Source of the DNA: Duganella sp. CF458
GTDB taxonomy: Bacteria > Pseudomonadota > Gammaproteobacteria > Burkholderiales > Burkholderiaceae_D
Reading direction: 5' to 3'
Assembly (NCBI RefSeq): GCF_900113115.1
Contig: NZ_FOOF01000002.1
Span: 248,001 to 312,000, forward strand
Length of the DNA stretch: 64,000 nt
Part shown: in pieces, positions 37,248 to 46,120 of the stretch
Layout: the number at the start of each line of letters is the position of its first letter
Position numbering within the stretch: the stretch's first letter is position 1
Position numbers and translations under genes: made by a program
The notes under the pieces: model-generated
What the model was told of the DNA's origin: nothing
The model's input: only the letters and a program-made list of their open reading frames with translations
Database searches by the model: none

Positions 37248-38155
37248 CCGGCCGCTTGCTTCATGGTGCGCAGCAGCAGTGGCTTGAGGCAGTTGCGCTG
37301 GGCCTCGTGCCTGCTTTCGCTGATGTTGATGAATAGCGGCTGCAGGAAAGCGTTCAGGTTGTGCTTGCGCGCCAGCAGCGCCTGCTGCGTACTGGCGGGT
37401 GTACGTGGCGCTGCCAGTCGCGCGAACCAGGCGTCCCAATCGCTGCATTCCAGCGTCTTGGCGCGCGACAGGTAGAAGATGGGGGCCATCAGGCGTTCGC
37501 CTTCGCCGTAGTGATAGAAATGCTCGCCAGGAGGCGCAACCTGGCTGGCAATGGCGGCCAGCATCTGATCGTGCTCGGCGCGGCCAAGCGCCGGATTGAG
37601 CGAGAGCTGCAGCATGATGTCGGCGGCGTGGGCGACACCGTGGCGCCAACCTTCCTTTTCGTCGAAGCCGCGGTAGTCGCTTACACCGCGCAGGTAATCC
37701 GTCGCAGCGCCTACCAGTTGCGAGCGTTGTTCTGCGGAGAGGTAAGGCTTGACGCGGTCCATTCGCGCCACGTCTGCCAGCACCAGTGCGGCAAAGGGGC
37801 GCGCGAAGCCTTGCGGGTCGGGAGCCTGCAGTTGCGCTGTCAGGCGCGCGCGCAGCTCCTGCACCGTGGCGGTTTCCAGCTTGTCGGCGCGCATCCAGGC
37901 TTGCAGGCCTTCGAAGGCCAGTTCATCGCGCTCGACGGGATCGGGCGACGACAGGCAGGACAGCGCTTGCAGGGCCAACACCTGGCGGCGGGCGCTGTCG
38001 TCGACCTGCCATTTGGCGGCTTTGGCGGCGCGCAGTTCGGCGGCGGGGCAGGTGATGGCGGAAGCCGGCGCCGCGTGGCCCATTGCGGCGGCCAGGCAGG
38101 TCGCCGCCAGCGCGGCGCTCATCGCGGCACGGACGGAAAATGATGTCAGTCGCAT
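37244..38155 (-). CDS. DUF2785-like secreted protein
   Basis: A 303-residue protein with a signal peptide (MRLTSFSVRAAMSAALAATC...ASA, cut at about residue 36). The mature part is helical and contains YLRGVSDYRGFDEKEGWRHGVAHAADIMLQL, the segment characteristic of DUF2785 proteins, whose function is unknown. I took the ATG at 38155 because it starts directly at the signal peptide; longer versions of the frame read into the helicase gene. It begins 11 bases after the SNF2 helicase stop, on the same strand. Confidence 0.82.
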   Translation of the reverse strand: MRLTSFSVRAAMSAALAATCLAAAMGHAAPASAITCPAAELRAAKAAKWQVDDSARRQVLALQALSCLSSPDPVERDELAFEGLQAWMRADKLETATVQELRARLTAQLQAPDPQGFARPFAALVLADVARMDRVKPYLSAEQRSQLVGAATDYLRGVSDYRGFDEKEGWRHGVAHAADIMLQLSLNPALGRAEHDQMLAAIASQVAPPGEHFYHYGEGERLMAPIFYLSRAKTLECSDWDAWFARLAAPRTPASTQQALLARKHNLNAFLQPLFINISESRHEAQRNCLKPLLLRTMKQAAG

Positions 38156-38166
38156 AGCGTCTCCTA

Positions 38167-41100
38167 TCAGAAGCGGCGCAAGCCTTCGTTCAGCATCGCC
38201 AGCATGTCTTCCGCGGTCATGCGTGCCGCGGTGTCGCTGCAATCGAGCAGGCTGTCGGCCAGTTCGCGCTTGTGGCCATGCAGTTCTACGATGCCTTCCT
38301 CGATTGTATTGCGTGCCACCAGGCGGTAAATGGTGACCGGCCGCAGTTGTCCCATGCGGTGCGCGCGGTCGGACGCCTGGTCTTCCACCGCAGGATTCCA
38401 CCACGGGTCCATATGGATCACGTAGTCGGCTGCGGTCAGGTTGATGCCGACGCCTCCAGCTTTAAGGCTGATCAGGAACACGTCGCCTTCGCCGGCCTGG
38501 AAAGCGTCCACCGACTGCTTGCGCGCGGCCATCGGCGTGCTGCCGTCAAGGTATTGATACCGGATGCCGTTACGGTCCAGGTGGGCACGGATCAGCGACA
38601 AATGGTCGACGAACTGGCTGAATACCAGCACCTTGTGGCGGTTCTCCAGCAAGCCCTCCAGCAGGCGCGCGAAGGCAGCCAGCTTGCTCGACTCCAGCCG
38701 CAGCGTAGGCGCTACAAGGTTCGGATTGCAGCATGCGCGGCGCAGCTTCATGATCTCCGCCAGGATTTGCATCGACTTCCGGTCCGCCGGTCCTTCAATG
38801 GAAGCCAGGTTCTCAAGCGCTTCGCGGCGCAACGATTCGTACAGCGCGGTTTCTTCCGGCGACAGGTCGACTTCCAGCACGATCTCGGTGCGCGCCGGCA
38901 GTTCGGTCAACACTTGCGCCTTGGTCCGGCGCAGTATGAATGGCCCGATCAGGCGGCGCAGGCGATTGCGGGCGCCGACTTCCGCGCGGTGATCCTGCTG
39001 GCGTTCGATCGGCCCGGCAAAGCGCAGGTTGAACTGTTCATGACTGCCCAGCAGGCCCGGATTGATGAAGCGGAACAGGTTCCACAGCTCTCCCAGGTGG
39101 TTTTCCAGCGGCGTGCCGGTGGCCACCATCTTGAAGTCGCCCTTCAGCGCCATCACCGCCTGCGAGCGCTTGGTGGCTGCGTTCTTGATGTTCTGCGCTT
39201 CGTCCAGCACGATGGTGTGCCATGTCGGCTTGGTGAAGCGCTCGGATTCCAGTTGCAGCAGGCCGTAGCTGGTGATCACCAGGTCGAACGGGCCGGCGTT
39301 GCGGACGATGTCGTCGCGGTCGCCGGTGGCATACATCTTCACGTTGAGCGTAGGTGCAAAGCGCGCAGCTTCGCTGGCCCAGTTCAGGCACACCGAAGTC
39401 GGGGCCACCACCAGCGTCGGTCCTTGCGGTGCGCGCAGCAGGGCCAGGGCCAAGGCCTGTAAAGTCTTGCCCAGGCCCATGTCGTCGGCCAGGCAGGCGC
39501 CAACGCCCCAGTGCGCGAGGCGGGCCAGCCATTCGAAGCCTGCCAACTGGTAGTCGCGCAACTCGGCCTGCAGGGTGCTTGGCAATTGCGGCGTGTAGCT
39601 GGCGCTGGCTTCGATGCGTTGCAGGTGCTCGCGCCACATGGCGTCCGCCTCCACCATGCCCACGTCGTTGGCCAGTTCTTCCAGCACGAAGGCGGCCAGG
39701 CGATGCACCTTCACGCCGGCGTCGTCGTCCTCGCCATAGCCGGCCAATTCGGACAGGCGGCGGTGCAGCTCCTCCGACAGCGCGAGGAATTCCTTGTCGC
39801 CCAGCGCGATGAAGCGGCTCTTGCCGGCGCGGATCATGTCCAGCAGCGAGCGCAAGTCCAGCACGCGGTCCTCGTCGACCACCAACTGGCCGCTGGCGGA
39901 GAACCAGTCCTTCTTGCTCTTGATGTTCAGGCGCAGCTGCTTGCTGTACACCGGCTTGGTGAGACGGAAGGTTTCACCTTCAGGCCATGCCAGCACCACC
40001 TTGTCGGCGCCCTGCTCCTGCAACTCGGCCAGCAACTGCAGGCAGAGCGCTGGCTCGCCCAGCAGCCATTCGCCATGCTCCTCGGTGGCCTGTTCCAGCA
40101 CTTCGCACTTGAGTACCAGCTGGCGCTCGGCATCGCGTTCGCCGGCCAGGCTGCGGCGTGCCTGTACCGAGCGGCCATTGACGTCCGCAATGACGTTTTC
40201 AGCGCCGGCACCTGGTGCGTAATAAGGCCCCGCATCGCGCAGTGGACGTACCTGGACCTGCATCTTCAGGCCTTGCTGGTAAGGCAGGAGGTGGATATGC
40301 AGGCGAGGATCGGCATCGCACTGCTCCGTGTTCGCCGCACCGCCGCCGATATCGGACTGCACGGTCACCATCGAGGACACGGCGCCAATGGCCTGCAGCA
40401 CCTGGTCCTTTGCATGCTCGGGCACCGTCAGCCCATCGCCGACGATGGCTGCGATGCGGCGATGTTCGTCCTGCACGCTGACCACGCGCAGGCGGTTGGG
40501 CGCCTCTCTGACCACGATCACATTGGCGTTCACGTTTTCGATGGCTGGGTGCAGCGCAAGGTGCAACTGGCCCTGGTGGGTACGGATCAGCAATTCCGGC
40601 GCGCCTGCCAGCAGTTCGACGCGGGTATCCGGCGCATCCATCCAGAACACCAGCGGGTGGCCGACCAGGGCGAGCACCGCCTGGTCGATGTCGATGTCGT
40701 AGCGCAGGCCGGAAGAATAAGCCTGGCGCGACGGCATGATGGCGCTGCTGATGCGCATGTCCTGCGGTGTCAGGAACTCCATCTGCGCAGCGTCGTCGCG
40801 CAAGCGCTTGAATGCTACCGGGCGTGCCTTGCCCCAAGCGCCGCGCATATCGCGTTTCTGTTCGCGCGCTTCGATTTCGGCGACGCCCTGGCGTTCGCCG
40901 TAACTGATCGTCCAGACCAGGCGCATTTCGCCGCCCGCCTCGGCGCCGCCCTGCTGCAGGTTGATCAGGGCTGCCAACTGGCGCTGCCATGCTTCCTGCC
41001 GCTCGAACCAGGTGGCCATGTCGCCAAAACCAAACTGCTCGCGCAAGGCCGCTGCGCGTCCCGCCGCGGCCTCGTCGCCAAGATGCCCCAGCAAGCTTTC

Positions 41101-42330
41101 CGCACCGGCTGCCAGCAGCATGAAGCCGGCCGCTTCCGCCGCCTGCGCCAGGTCCTGCAGTTCCGCGCGGCGTTGCTTCAAATGCGGCAGCGCGAGCCAG
41201 TAATACAGCATGCATTGGAACATTTGCGCCTGCAGTGACGCCTCCCAGGCGCGCTGGGCCACCAGGTCGGCCTGCATGGTACCGGCGCGGATCTGGCGCA
41301 GCATGCTCAGTTGCTGGTAGACCGCGCTGTCGGCACTGTGCTGGGCATGCACCGCCACGTCGAGGTAGCTTTCCGCCCCTTTCAGGTGCTTGGCATCGCC
41401 GCTGCGCAGCAGCGCCACGATGTACAGGTGGCCGGCAATACCCTGGAACAGGTGCTTGCGCTTGCCGGATTCGCGGCGGATCGATTTCAGGGCAGCTTCA
41501 AAGCCGCTCACCGCGGCTGCCACGTCGCCGCGCAGCAGCAGCACGGCGCTGGAGAAGCATTGCACCAGCGCGCCCTCCATGCCTTCCAGGTAACGCATGG
41601 CGTCGGCCAGCCTGCCGCACACGATCGCATGTTCCGCCATTGCCAGCCGCAATGCGGGGCCGACCGGCTGTTCGGCAGCCTGGCGGCGCTGCACGTGGCG
41701 CTCCGCGTAACCGCGCACCAGCGGCGCCAGGCCGGGCTCGCGCTGGGTGTGCTGCACCAGCAGCATCAGCACATCGTCCTGCAGGGACGGATGCACCAGG
41801 AGCAGCATGCCTGCTTCAAAGGGACGCGTGAAGATGTCGACAATCGGGTGCAGTTGCGCCGCCTCGTAGCACACCATGCAGGCGGCCAGCAACGGCATGA
41901 CGTCCTGCGGCGGGCGGCCGCGCAACATGGCCATGCGCAGGCGCGCCACGCCGTGGCGGTAGCTGCGCGGCTCGTAGGCGCCGTTCCAGTTCTGGCGCAT
42001 CGGGTTCAGCGACTCGTAGGCCTGGCAGATATCGTCCAGCAGGTGGGCGCCGATGGCGGCGCGGATCGCCGGCCAGCGCAGGCGGGCGTTGCAGACATAG
42101 CCGCGCCCCATCACGGCGCTGGTGAAGGCCAGCCGTTCCAGCTTGAGCAGCGGGTCGTCCAGCGTCAGCGTATTGAACGGCTGGCCGTTTGCGTCGCGGA
42201 CGCCGGCAGCGACAATGTGATCGAGGATGGCGGTGCGGCCGAGCGGGTCGCCCACCAGCGCCAGCAACGCCAGGATGGCTTTTTCAGGCTGTTCGAGGAC
42301 CTCGAATTCCGCCAGCAGGGTGTCGCTCAT
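38167..42330 (-). CDS. Large SNF2-family helicase
   Basis: A 1387-residue protein. The C-terminal 450 residues form a SNF2 ATPase with DDMGLGKTLQ, VLDEAQNIKN, SGTPLENHLGELW and the final SDRAHRMGQLRPVTIYRLV. The first 900 residues contain a mostly helical, repeat-like region (about 100-450) and a mixed region with no motif that I know. DNA translocation by the core is established for the family; the target is unknown. The start overlaps the stop of the S9 peptidase gene (ATGA). It shares the ATPase type with the gene at 1-2952, but its N-terminal part is much longer than what can be seen there. Common in beta-proteobacteria; a chromatin- or transcription-related role is only inferred. Confidence 0.9.
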   Translation of the reverse strand: MSDTLLAEFEVLEQPEKAILALLALVGDPLGRTAILDHIVAAGVRDANGQPFNTLTLDDPLLKLERLAFTSAVMGRGYVCNARLRWPAIRAAIGAHLLDDICQAYESLNPMRQNWNGAYEPRSYRHGVARLRMAMLRGRPPQDVMPLLAACMVCYEAAQLHPIVDIFTRPFEAGMLLLVHPSLQDDVLMLLVQHTQREPGLAPLVRGYAERHVQRRQAAEQPVGPALRLAMAEHAIVCGRLADAMRYLEGMEGALVQCFSSAVLLLRGDVAAAVSGFEAALKSIRRESGKRKHLFQGIAGHLYIVALLRSGDAKHLKGAESYLDVAVHAQHSADSAVYQQLSMLRQIRAGTMQADLVAQRAWEASLQAQMFQCMLYYWLALPHLKQRRAELQDLAQAAEAAGFMLLAAGAESLLGHLGDEAAAGRAAALREQFGFGDMATWFERQEAWQRQLAALINLQQGGAEAGGEMRLVWTISYGERQGVAEIEAREQKRDMRGAWGKARPVAFKRLRDDAAQMEFLTPQDMRISSAIMPSRQAYSSGLRYDIDIDQAVLALVGHPLVFWMDAPDTRVELLAGAPELLIRTHQGQLHLALHPAIENVNANVIVVREAPNRLRVVSVQDEHRRIAAIVGDGLTVPEHAKDQVLQAIGAVSSMVTVQSDIGGGAANTEQCDADPRLHIHLLPYQQGLKMQVQVRPLRDAGPYYAPGAGAENVIADVNGRSVQARRSLAGERDAERQLVLKCEVLEQATEEHGEWLLGEPALCLQLLAELQEQGADKVVLAWPEGETFRLTKPVYSKQLRLNIKSKKDWFSASGQLVVDEDRVLDLRSLLDMIRAGKSRFIALGDKEFLALSEELHRRLSELAGYGEDDDAGVKVHRLAAFVLEELANDVGMVEADAMWREHLQRIEASASYTPQLPSTLQAELRDYQLAGFEWLARLAHWGVGACLADDMGLGKTLQALALALLRAPQGPTLVVAPTSVCLNWASEAARFAPTLNVKMYATGDRDDIVRNAGPFDLVITSYGLLQLESERFTKPTWHTIVLDEAQNIKNAATKRSQAVMALKGDFKMVATGTPLENHLGELWNLFRFINPGLLGSHEQFNLRFAGPIERQQDHRAEVGARNRLRRLIGPFILRRTKAQVLTELPARTEIVLEVDLSPEETALYESLRREALENLASIEGPADRKSMQILAEIMKLRRACCNPNLVAPTLRLESSKLAAFARLLEGLLENRHKVLVFSQFVDHLSLIRAHLDRNGIRYQYLDGSTPMAARKQSVDAFQAGEGDVFLISLKAGGVGINLTAADYVIHMDPWWNPAVEDQASDRAHRMGQLRPVTIYRLVARNTIEEGIVELHGHKRELADSLLDCSDTAARMTAEDMLAMLNEGLRRF

Positions 42331-44243
42331 CCGCGCAAGCCAAACATGTGTTGGTAGAAGTCCAGCTCCGCATGCAGCGTGCGTACGATGGTGTCGGCCT
42401 TGCGGAAGCCGTGGCCTTCGCCTTCCAGTTCAACATACGTTACCGGAATGCCGCGCTGGCGCAATGCGTTCACCATGGCTTGCGATTGCTGCGGCGGCAC
42501 GACCTTGTCGTCCAGGCCCTGGAAAAAGATCATCGGGCGCGACAGGCGATGGGTATGGTTGATCGGGGAGCGCTCGGCATACACCGCCTCGGCCCGCGCC
42601 TTGGGAGCGATCAGGTATTCGTTGTAATGCGATTCGAATTTATGCGAGTCGTCGTCCAGTCCTTTCAGGTCGGACACGCCGTAATAACTGGCGCCCAGCC
42701 TGAATACATCGTGGAAGGTCAGCGCGCACAGCGTGGTCAGGCCGCCAGCGCTGCTGCCGCGGATGATCAGGCGTTCGCCGTCTGCCAGGCCTTGCGCAAG
42801 CAGGTGGCGCGCGCCGGCGATGCAGTCTTCCACATCGACGATGCCCCACTGGCCCTGCAGCGCATCGCGAAAGGCGCGGCCGAAGCCGGTGCTGCCGCCG
42901 TAGTTCACGTCCAGCACGCCGAAACCGCGGCTGGTCCAGAACTGCGTCTTCAGGTTGAGGGTGCTGGCCGCCATGCCGGTTGGGCCGCCGTGGCTGATCA
43001 CGATGGCCGGCGGTTTTTCGCCTTGCGGTGCGCGCACGTCCCGGTTGGTGGGTGGATAGAAAAAGGCATAAGCCGTGCGGCCGTTGGCGCTTCGATAGCT
43101 GATGCTTTCGGGGACGGACAGGTAGCCCGGCGCCGGCAAGCTGGAGATCGAGCATTCAAGTACTTCGCGCTCTCCGCTCGCCAGGTCGATGCGGGCGATC
43201 TCCGGGGCGATGGTCGGGCTGCCTGCCAGCACCACCAGGTATCCCTCGCCTACGCGCAGTTCGCGGATTTCCTGGTATGGCGTGGCGATCGGCTCCGGGA
43301 CCGTGCTGCCGGCGCGCAGGCGCGCCAGCTTGCTGACGCCTTGCTCAATATAGCTGCAGACGATTGCACCACCCGCGCCGAAGCCGTACAGCGAATTGCC
43401 GAAGGTCCAGTGCGGGGTCGCAAACTCCGCCGCCATCGGGCACAGCGCCTCGACCGCGCTGGCCGCGCCGCCCGCAGCCTCGCGCAGGCAGTACAGGTTC
43501 CACCAGCCGCTGCGGTCCGAAACGAAGTGCAGCACCCCCGCAGGCGACCATTCAGGCTGGCAGATCGATTCCTGCGGCCCGCCGGCCACGCGTGAAGGCG
43601 TGCCGAGCCGGCCATCGGCCTCGACATCGGCTATCCACAGCTCGGTGCCCTGCCACGGCATGCGCGGGTGGTCCCACGAGATCCAGGCCAGACGACGGCC
43701 GTCCGGCGACAACCGTGGCGAAGAATAGAAGTCATTCCCCATCACGAGCACGCGCTCGCCGCCATCGAAGCCCACCGCGCAAATCGTATTCACCGGCTGC
43801 GCATGCGAGCCGTCATGCTCCGGGTGCTGCTCCCGCACCGCGATCAGCCGCGCATGGGCGGTGTCAAATATGAAATCCGCGAAGCGCTGGCGGCCCGGCG
43901 AGGTGAATGCCTGCGCTGCGCCATCCGGCGCAAGGCGGTACAGGCGGTTGTCGGCATGGTGCGAGAACACCAGCACGCCGTCGGCAACGGCGTAGGCGCC
44001 GCCGCCATATTCATGGACGCGGTTACGCACGTTGAACGGCATCGGCGTCACTTCGGCGGTGGCGGCAAGAGCCGGCCGGCGCATCAGGGTGGTCCGTCCC
44101 GCTTCGGCCGAGCGTCCGGCCAGCCAATAGATGTCGGTCCCGTCCAGGATCACCGACGACAGCGTCGTGGCGCCCGCAGCGACCATCTCGGCGCTGATCG
44201 GTGATGGCCAGGCGCCAAAAGGCGCGGTGGAGGAGGATGTCAT
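42327..44243 (-). CDS. S9-family (prolyl oligopeptidase-like) peptidase
   Basis: A 638-residue serine peptidase. The N-terminal half (about 20-370) is a beta-propeller with WD-like blades (LSPDGRRLAWISWD, PEWSPAGVLHFVSDRSG). The C-terminal alpha/beta hydrolase (about 390-638) has the nucleophile serine in RGSSAGGLTT, the Asp in FFQGLDDKVVPPQQ and the His in EGEGHGF. No signal peptide: probably cytoplasmic. The start at 44243 follows GGAG; the open frame extends much further right only as antisense of hemE. It is the first gene of a minus-strand run with the SNF2 helicase, sharing the ATGA overlap. Confidence 0.92.
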   Translation of the reverse strand: MTSSSTAPFGAWPSPISAEMVAAGATTLSSVILDGTDIYWLAGRSAEAGRTTLMRRPALAATAEVTPMPFNVRNRVHEYGGGAYAVADGVLVFSHHADNRLYRLAPDGAAQAFTSPGRQRFADFIFDTAHARLIAVREQHPEHDGSHAQPVNTICAVGFDGGERVLVMGNDFYSSPRLSPDGRRLAWISWDHPRMPWQGTELWIADVEADGRLGTPSRVAGGPQESICQPEWSPAGVLHFVSDRSGWWNLYCLREAAGGAASAVEALCPMAAEFATPHWTFGNSLYGFGAGGAIVCSYIEQGVSKLARLRAGSTVPEPIATPYQEIRELRVGEGYLVVLAGSPTIAPEIARIDLASGEREVLECSISSLPAPGYLSVPESISYRSANGRTAYAFFYPPTNRDVRAPQGEKPPAIVISHGGPTGMAASTLNLKTQFWTSRGFGVLDVNYGGSTGFGRAFRDALQGQWGIVDVEDCIAGARHLLAQGLADGERLIIRGSSAGGLTTLCALTFHDVFRLGASYYGVSDLKGLDDDSHKFESHYNEYLIAPKARAEAVYAERSPINHTHRLSRPMIFFQGLDDKVVPPQQSQAMVNALRQRGIPVTYVELEGEGHGFRKADTIVRTLHAELDFYQHMFGLRG

Positions 44244-44318
44244 GGGCGCTCCGAAACGCGTAAAAACAGGGCAGGGATGCGATAATAACGCCTTTCTCCC
44301 TGCTTTAGATTGTCTTTC

Positions 44319-45395
44319 ATGCCACAATTTGCCCCGCTGAAGAACGACACCTTCCTGCGTGCGCTGCTGCGCCAGCCGACCGAATACACCCCGGTGTGGC
44401 TGATGCGCCAGGCAGGACGCTACCTGCCTGAATACCGCGCGACGCGCCAGAAGGCGGGCTCCTTCATGGGCCTGGCAACCAATCCGGACCTGGCAACCGA
44501 AGTCACGCTGCAGCCGATCGACCGCTACCCACTGGACGCGGCCATCCTGTTTTCCGACATCCTGACGGTGCCCGATGCGATGGGCCTGGGCCTGTATTTC
44601 GTGGAAGGCGAGGGCCCGAAATTCGAGCGCCCGCTGAAGACCGAGGAAGACGTCAAGGCACTGCAGCTGCCGCCGGCAGGTTCGCTGGACTACGTATTCA
44701 ATGCCGTGACGCAGATCCGCACCGAGCTGAATGGCCGCGTGCCGCTGATCGGCTTCTCCGGCAGCCCATGGACGCTGGCTTGCTATATGGTGGAAGGCCA
44801 GGGCTCGCGCGAGTTCCACACCATCAAGAAGATGATGTATGCGCGCCCGGACCTGATGCATCACATCCTGGACGTGAACGCCCGCGCGGTCGCCGCCTAC
44901 CTGAACGCCCAGATCGACGCCGGCGCGCAAGCCGTGATGATCTTCGACTCCTGGGGTGGTGCGCTGGCCGACGGCGCCTACCAGCAGTTCTCCCTGCAAT
45001 ACATGCAGCGGGTCGTGAGCCTGCTGAAGCGCGAAAAAGATGGTGTGAAGATCCCGGCCATCGTGTTCACCAAAGGCGGCGGCCACTGGGCTGAGGAAAT
45101 CGCCGCGATCGGCGCCGATGCCATGGGCCTGGACTGGACCGCCAACCTCGGCAAGATCCGCGCACTGGTGGGCCACCAGATGGCCCTGCAGGGCAATATC
45201 GATCCGTCCATCCTGTTCGCCAATCCGGAACAGATCGCTGCCGAAGTGCGCCGCGTGCTCGATTGCTACGGCCCGCACAATACGGGCCATGTATTCAACC
45301 TGGGCCACGGCATTTCCCAGTTCACCCCGCCGGAATCGGTGACGGTGCTGGTGGAGACGGTCCACAGCCACAGCCGCAAGCTGCGCGGCGGCTGA
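44319..45395 (+). CDS. hemE: Uroporphyrinogen decarboxylase
   Basis: A 358-residue TIM barrel that removes four acetate carboxyls from uroporphyrinogen III to give coproporphyrinogen III. The signature [16 protein letters not shown] near the start and [16 protein letters not shown] in the middle are intact, with the catalytic Asp in [12 protein letters not shown]. The ATG at 44319 is used rather than the TTG at 44310. A classic terminator follows 18 bases after the stop. Confidence 0.98.
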   Translation: MPQFAPLKNDTFLRALLRQPTEYTPVWLMRQAGRYLPEYRATRQKAGSFMGLATNPDLATEVTLQPIDRYPLDAAILFSDILTVPDAMGLGLYFVEGEGPKFERPLKTEEDVKALQLPPAGSLDYVFNAVTQIRTELNGRVPLIGFSGSPWTLACYMVEGQGSREFHTIKKMMYARPDLMHHILDVNARAVAAYLNAQIDAGAQAVMIFDSWGGALADGAYQQFSLQYMQRVVSLLKREKDGVKIPAIVFTKGGGHWAEEIAAIGADAMGLDWTANLGKIRALVGHQMALQGNIDPSILFANPEQIAAEVRRVLDCYGPHNTGHVFNLGHGISQFTPPESVTVLVETVHSHSRKLRGG

Positions 45396-45413
45396 AACCT
45401 GTCGTCCCGGTCC

Positions 45414-45438
45414 AAAGGGCGCTGCGGCGCCCTTTTTT
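45414..45438 (+). terminator. Rho-independent terminator after hemE
   Basis: Perfect stem AAAGGGCGC / GCGCCCTTT with loop TGCG, followed by further T residues. Textbook intrinsic terminator. Confidence 0.93.
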
Positions 45439-45456
45439 ATTTCGTGCAGAAGCGAC

Positions 45457-45465
45457 TTATGCACA
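45457..45465 (+). promoter_or_regulatory. DnaA box, TTATGCACA
   Basis: Exact match to the DnaA consensus TTATNCACA. First member of the hemE-priA cluster, 19 bases after the terminator. Confidence 0.6.
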
Positions 45466-45621
45466 AAAATTTTTACTGCGGAAATAAGAGGCAGCCACAA
45501 ATGCCCTCCTCTCAGCGTATTCGCAAGCTATTGATTTTAAACAGATTATTTTTCACTGCTTTTGTCAATGTTTTGGGTTTTGTAAACCTTATCCCAAGGT
45601 GCAAGCGAGCTTGTCGGGTCA

Positions 45622-45656
45622 TTCTCCACAAAGTTATCCACAAAAACTGTGGAAAA
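45622..45656. promoter_or_regulatory. Triple DnaA-box group
   Basis: TTCTCCACA (45622-45630, one mismatch), TTATCCACA (45634-45642, perfect) and on the minus strand TTTTCCACA (45648-45656, one mismatch) lie within 35 bases, just right of the AT-rich block. The combination of AT-rich DNA next to clustered boxes is the plan of bacterial unwinding regions. Confidence 0.6.
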
Positions 45657-45796
45657 AAGTCAAAAGTACTTTGTAAACCGGCACTTAGTAGGAATTTGTA
45701 GGAATTGTCTTAGCGTCATGTTGCATTGCATGATATTTCGCTAAGACTTTCAGTGGTGAAAGCAGTTGAGGAAACACAAACCCTGTCCCGCATGCC

Positions 45797-45805
45797 TGTG
45801 TACAA
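45797..45805 (-). promoter_or_regulatory. DnaA-box-like site, one mismatch
   Basis: The minus strand reads TTGTACACA, differing from TTATNCACA at position 3. Confidence 0.35.
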
Positions 45806-45904
45806 TGCTTGGCTTGATGTTGTGGCGCACCAGGCACGTTTTCCACGCAAAAAGCGAAAAAAACTGCTTGATTTCGAGGAAAAACTGCTCCTTAAATGGT
45901 GCAC

Positions 45905-45913
45905 TTATACACA
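45905..45913 (+). promoter_or_regulatory. DnaA box, TTATACACA
   Basis: Exact match to TTATNCACA in the middle of the hemE-priA interval. Confidence 0.55.
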
Positions 45914-46057
45914 GAGCGCGGAAAAATATGCACTTTCTGGCCCTCCTAGGATGGCTCTCGTAAGTAATTGAATTAAAAGGGGAAAAATCGGCCTATTTGG
46001 GTGGACTCCCCCGGATTGCAAGCTGGAGGTTAGTGCTTGCTCAGGATTCCAGCCCCT

Positions 46058-46092
46058 TTGTTCACAAAGTTATCCCCAGATTCTGTGGATAG
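46058..46092. promoter_or_regulatory. DnaA-box-like group upstream of priA
   Basis: TTGTTCACA (46058-46066), TTATCCCCA (46070-46078) and on the minus strand CTATCCACA (46084-46092), each one mismatch from consensus. The layout repeats that at 45622-45656, and ends 28 bases before the priA start, so DnaA bound here could affect priA expression. Confidence 0.5.
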
Positions 46093-46120
46093 TTGAAAAA
46101 CCCTCAATTGATGGCCCTGG

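Larger units (their letters stand above)
45396..46120. other. AT-rich hemE-priA intergenic region with DnaA-box-like sequences
   Basis: At 725 bases this is the longest non-coding interval of the window and visibly AT-richer than its surroundings. It begins with the hemE terminator, then an AT-rich block at about 45525-45590, and holds three sites fitting TTATNCACA exactly and at least six single-mismatch copies. A 29-base motif occurs twice (45625-45653 and 46061-46089, 24 of 29 identical). I see no convincing gene. It may carry the priA promoter, a DnaA-binding locus, or both. Confidence 0.7.

Noticed and set aside
36822..37649. A 275-codon minus-strand frame
   Set aside because: The first 134 codons overlap the DUF2785 gene in another frame; the real start is the coupled ATG at 37247.
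42327..45500. A 1057-codon minus-strand frame
   Set aside because: Only the part from 44243 leftward is the S9 peptidase. The right part is antisense to hemE and has no protein character.
45589..45597. TTATCCCAA as a further DnaA box
   Set aside because: Two mismatches in the CACA half, where DnaA contacts are most demanding.
45726..45971. An 81-codon frame in the hemE-priA gap
   Set aside because: It has a Lys-rich patch that looks briefly protein-like, but there is no ribosome site, it crosses a DnaA box, and AT-rich non-coding DNA gives such frames by chance.
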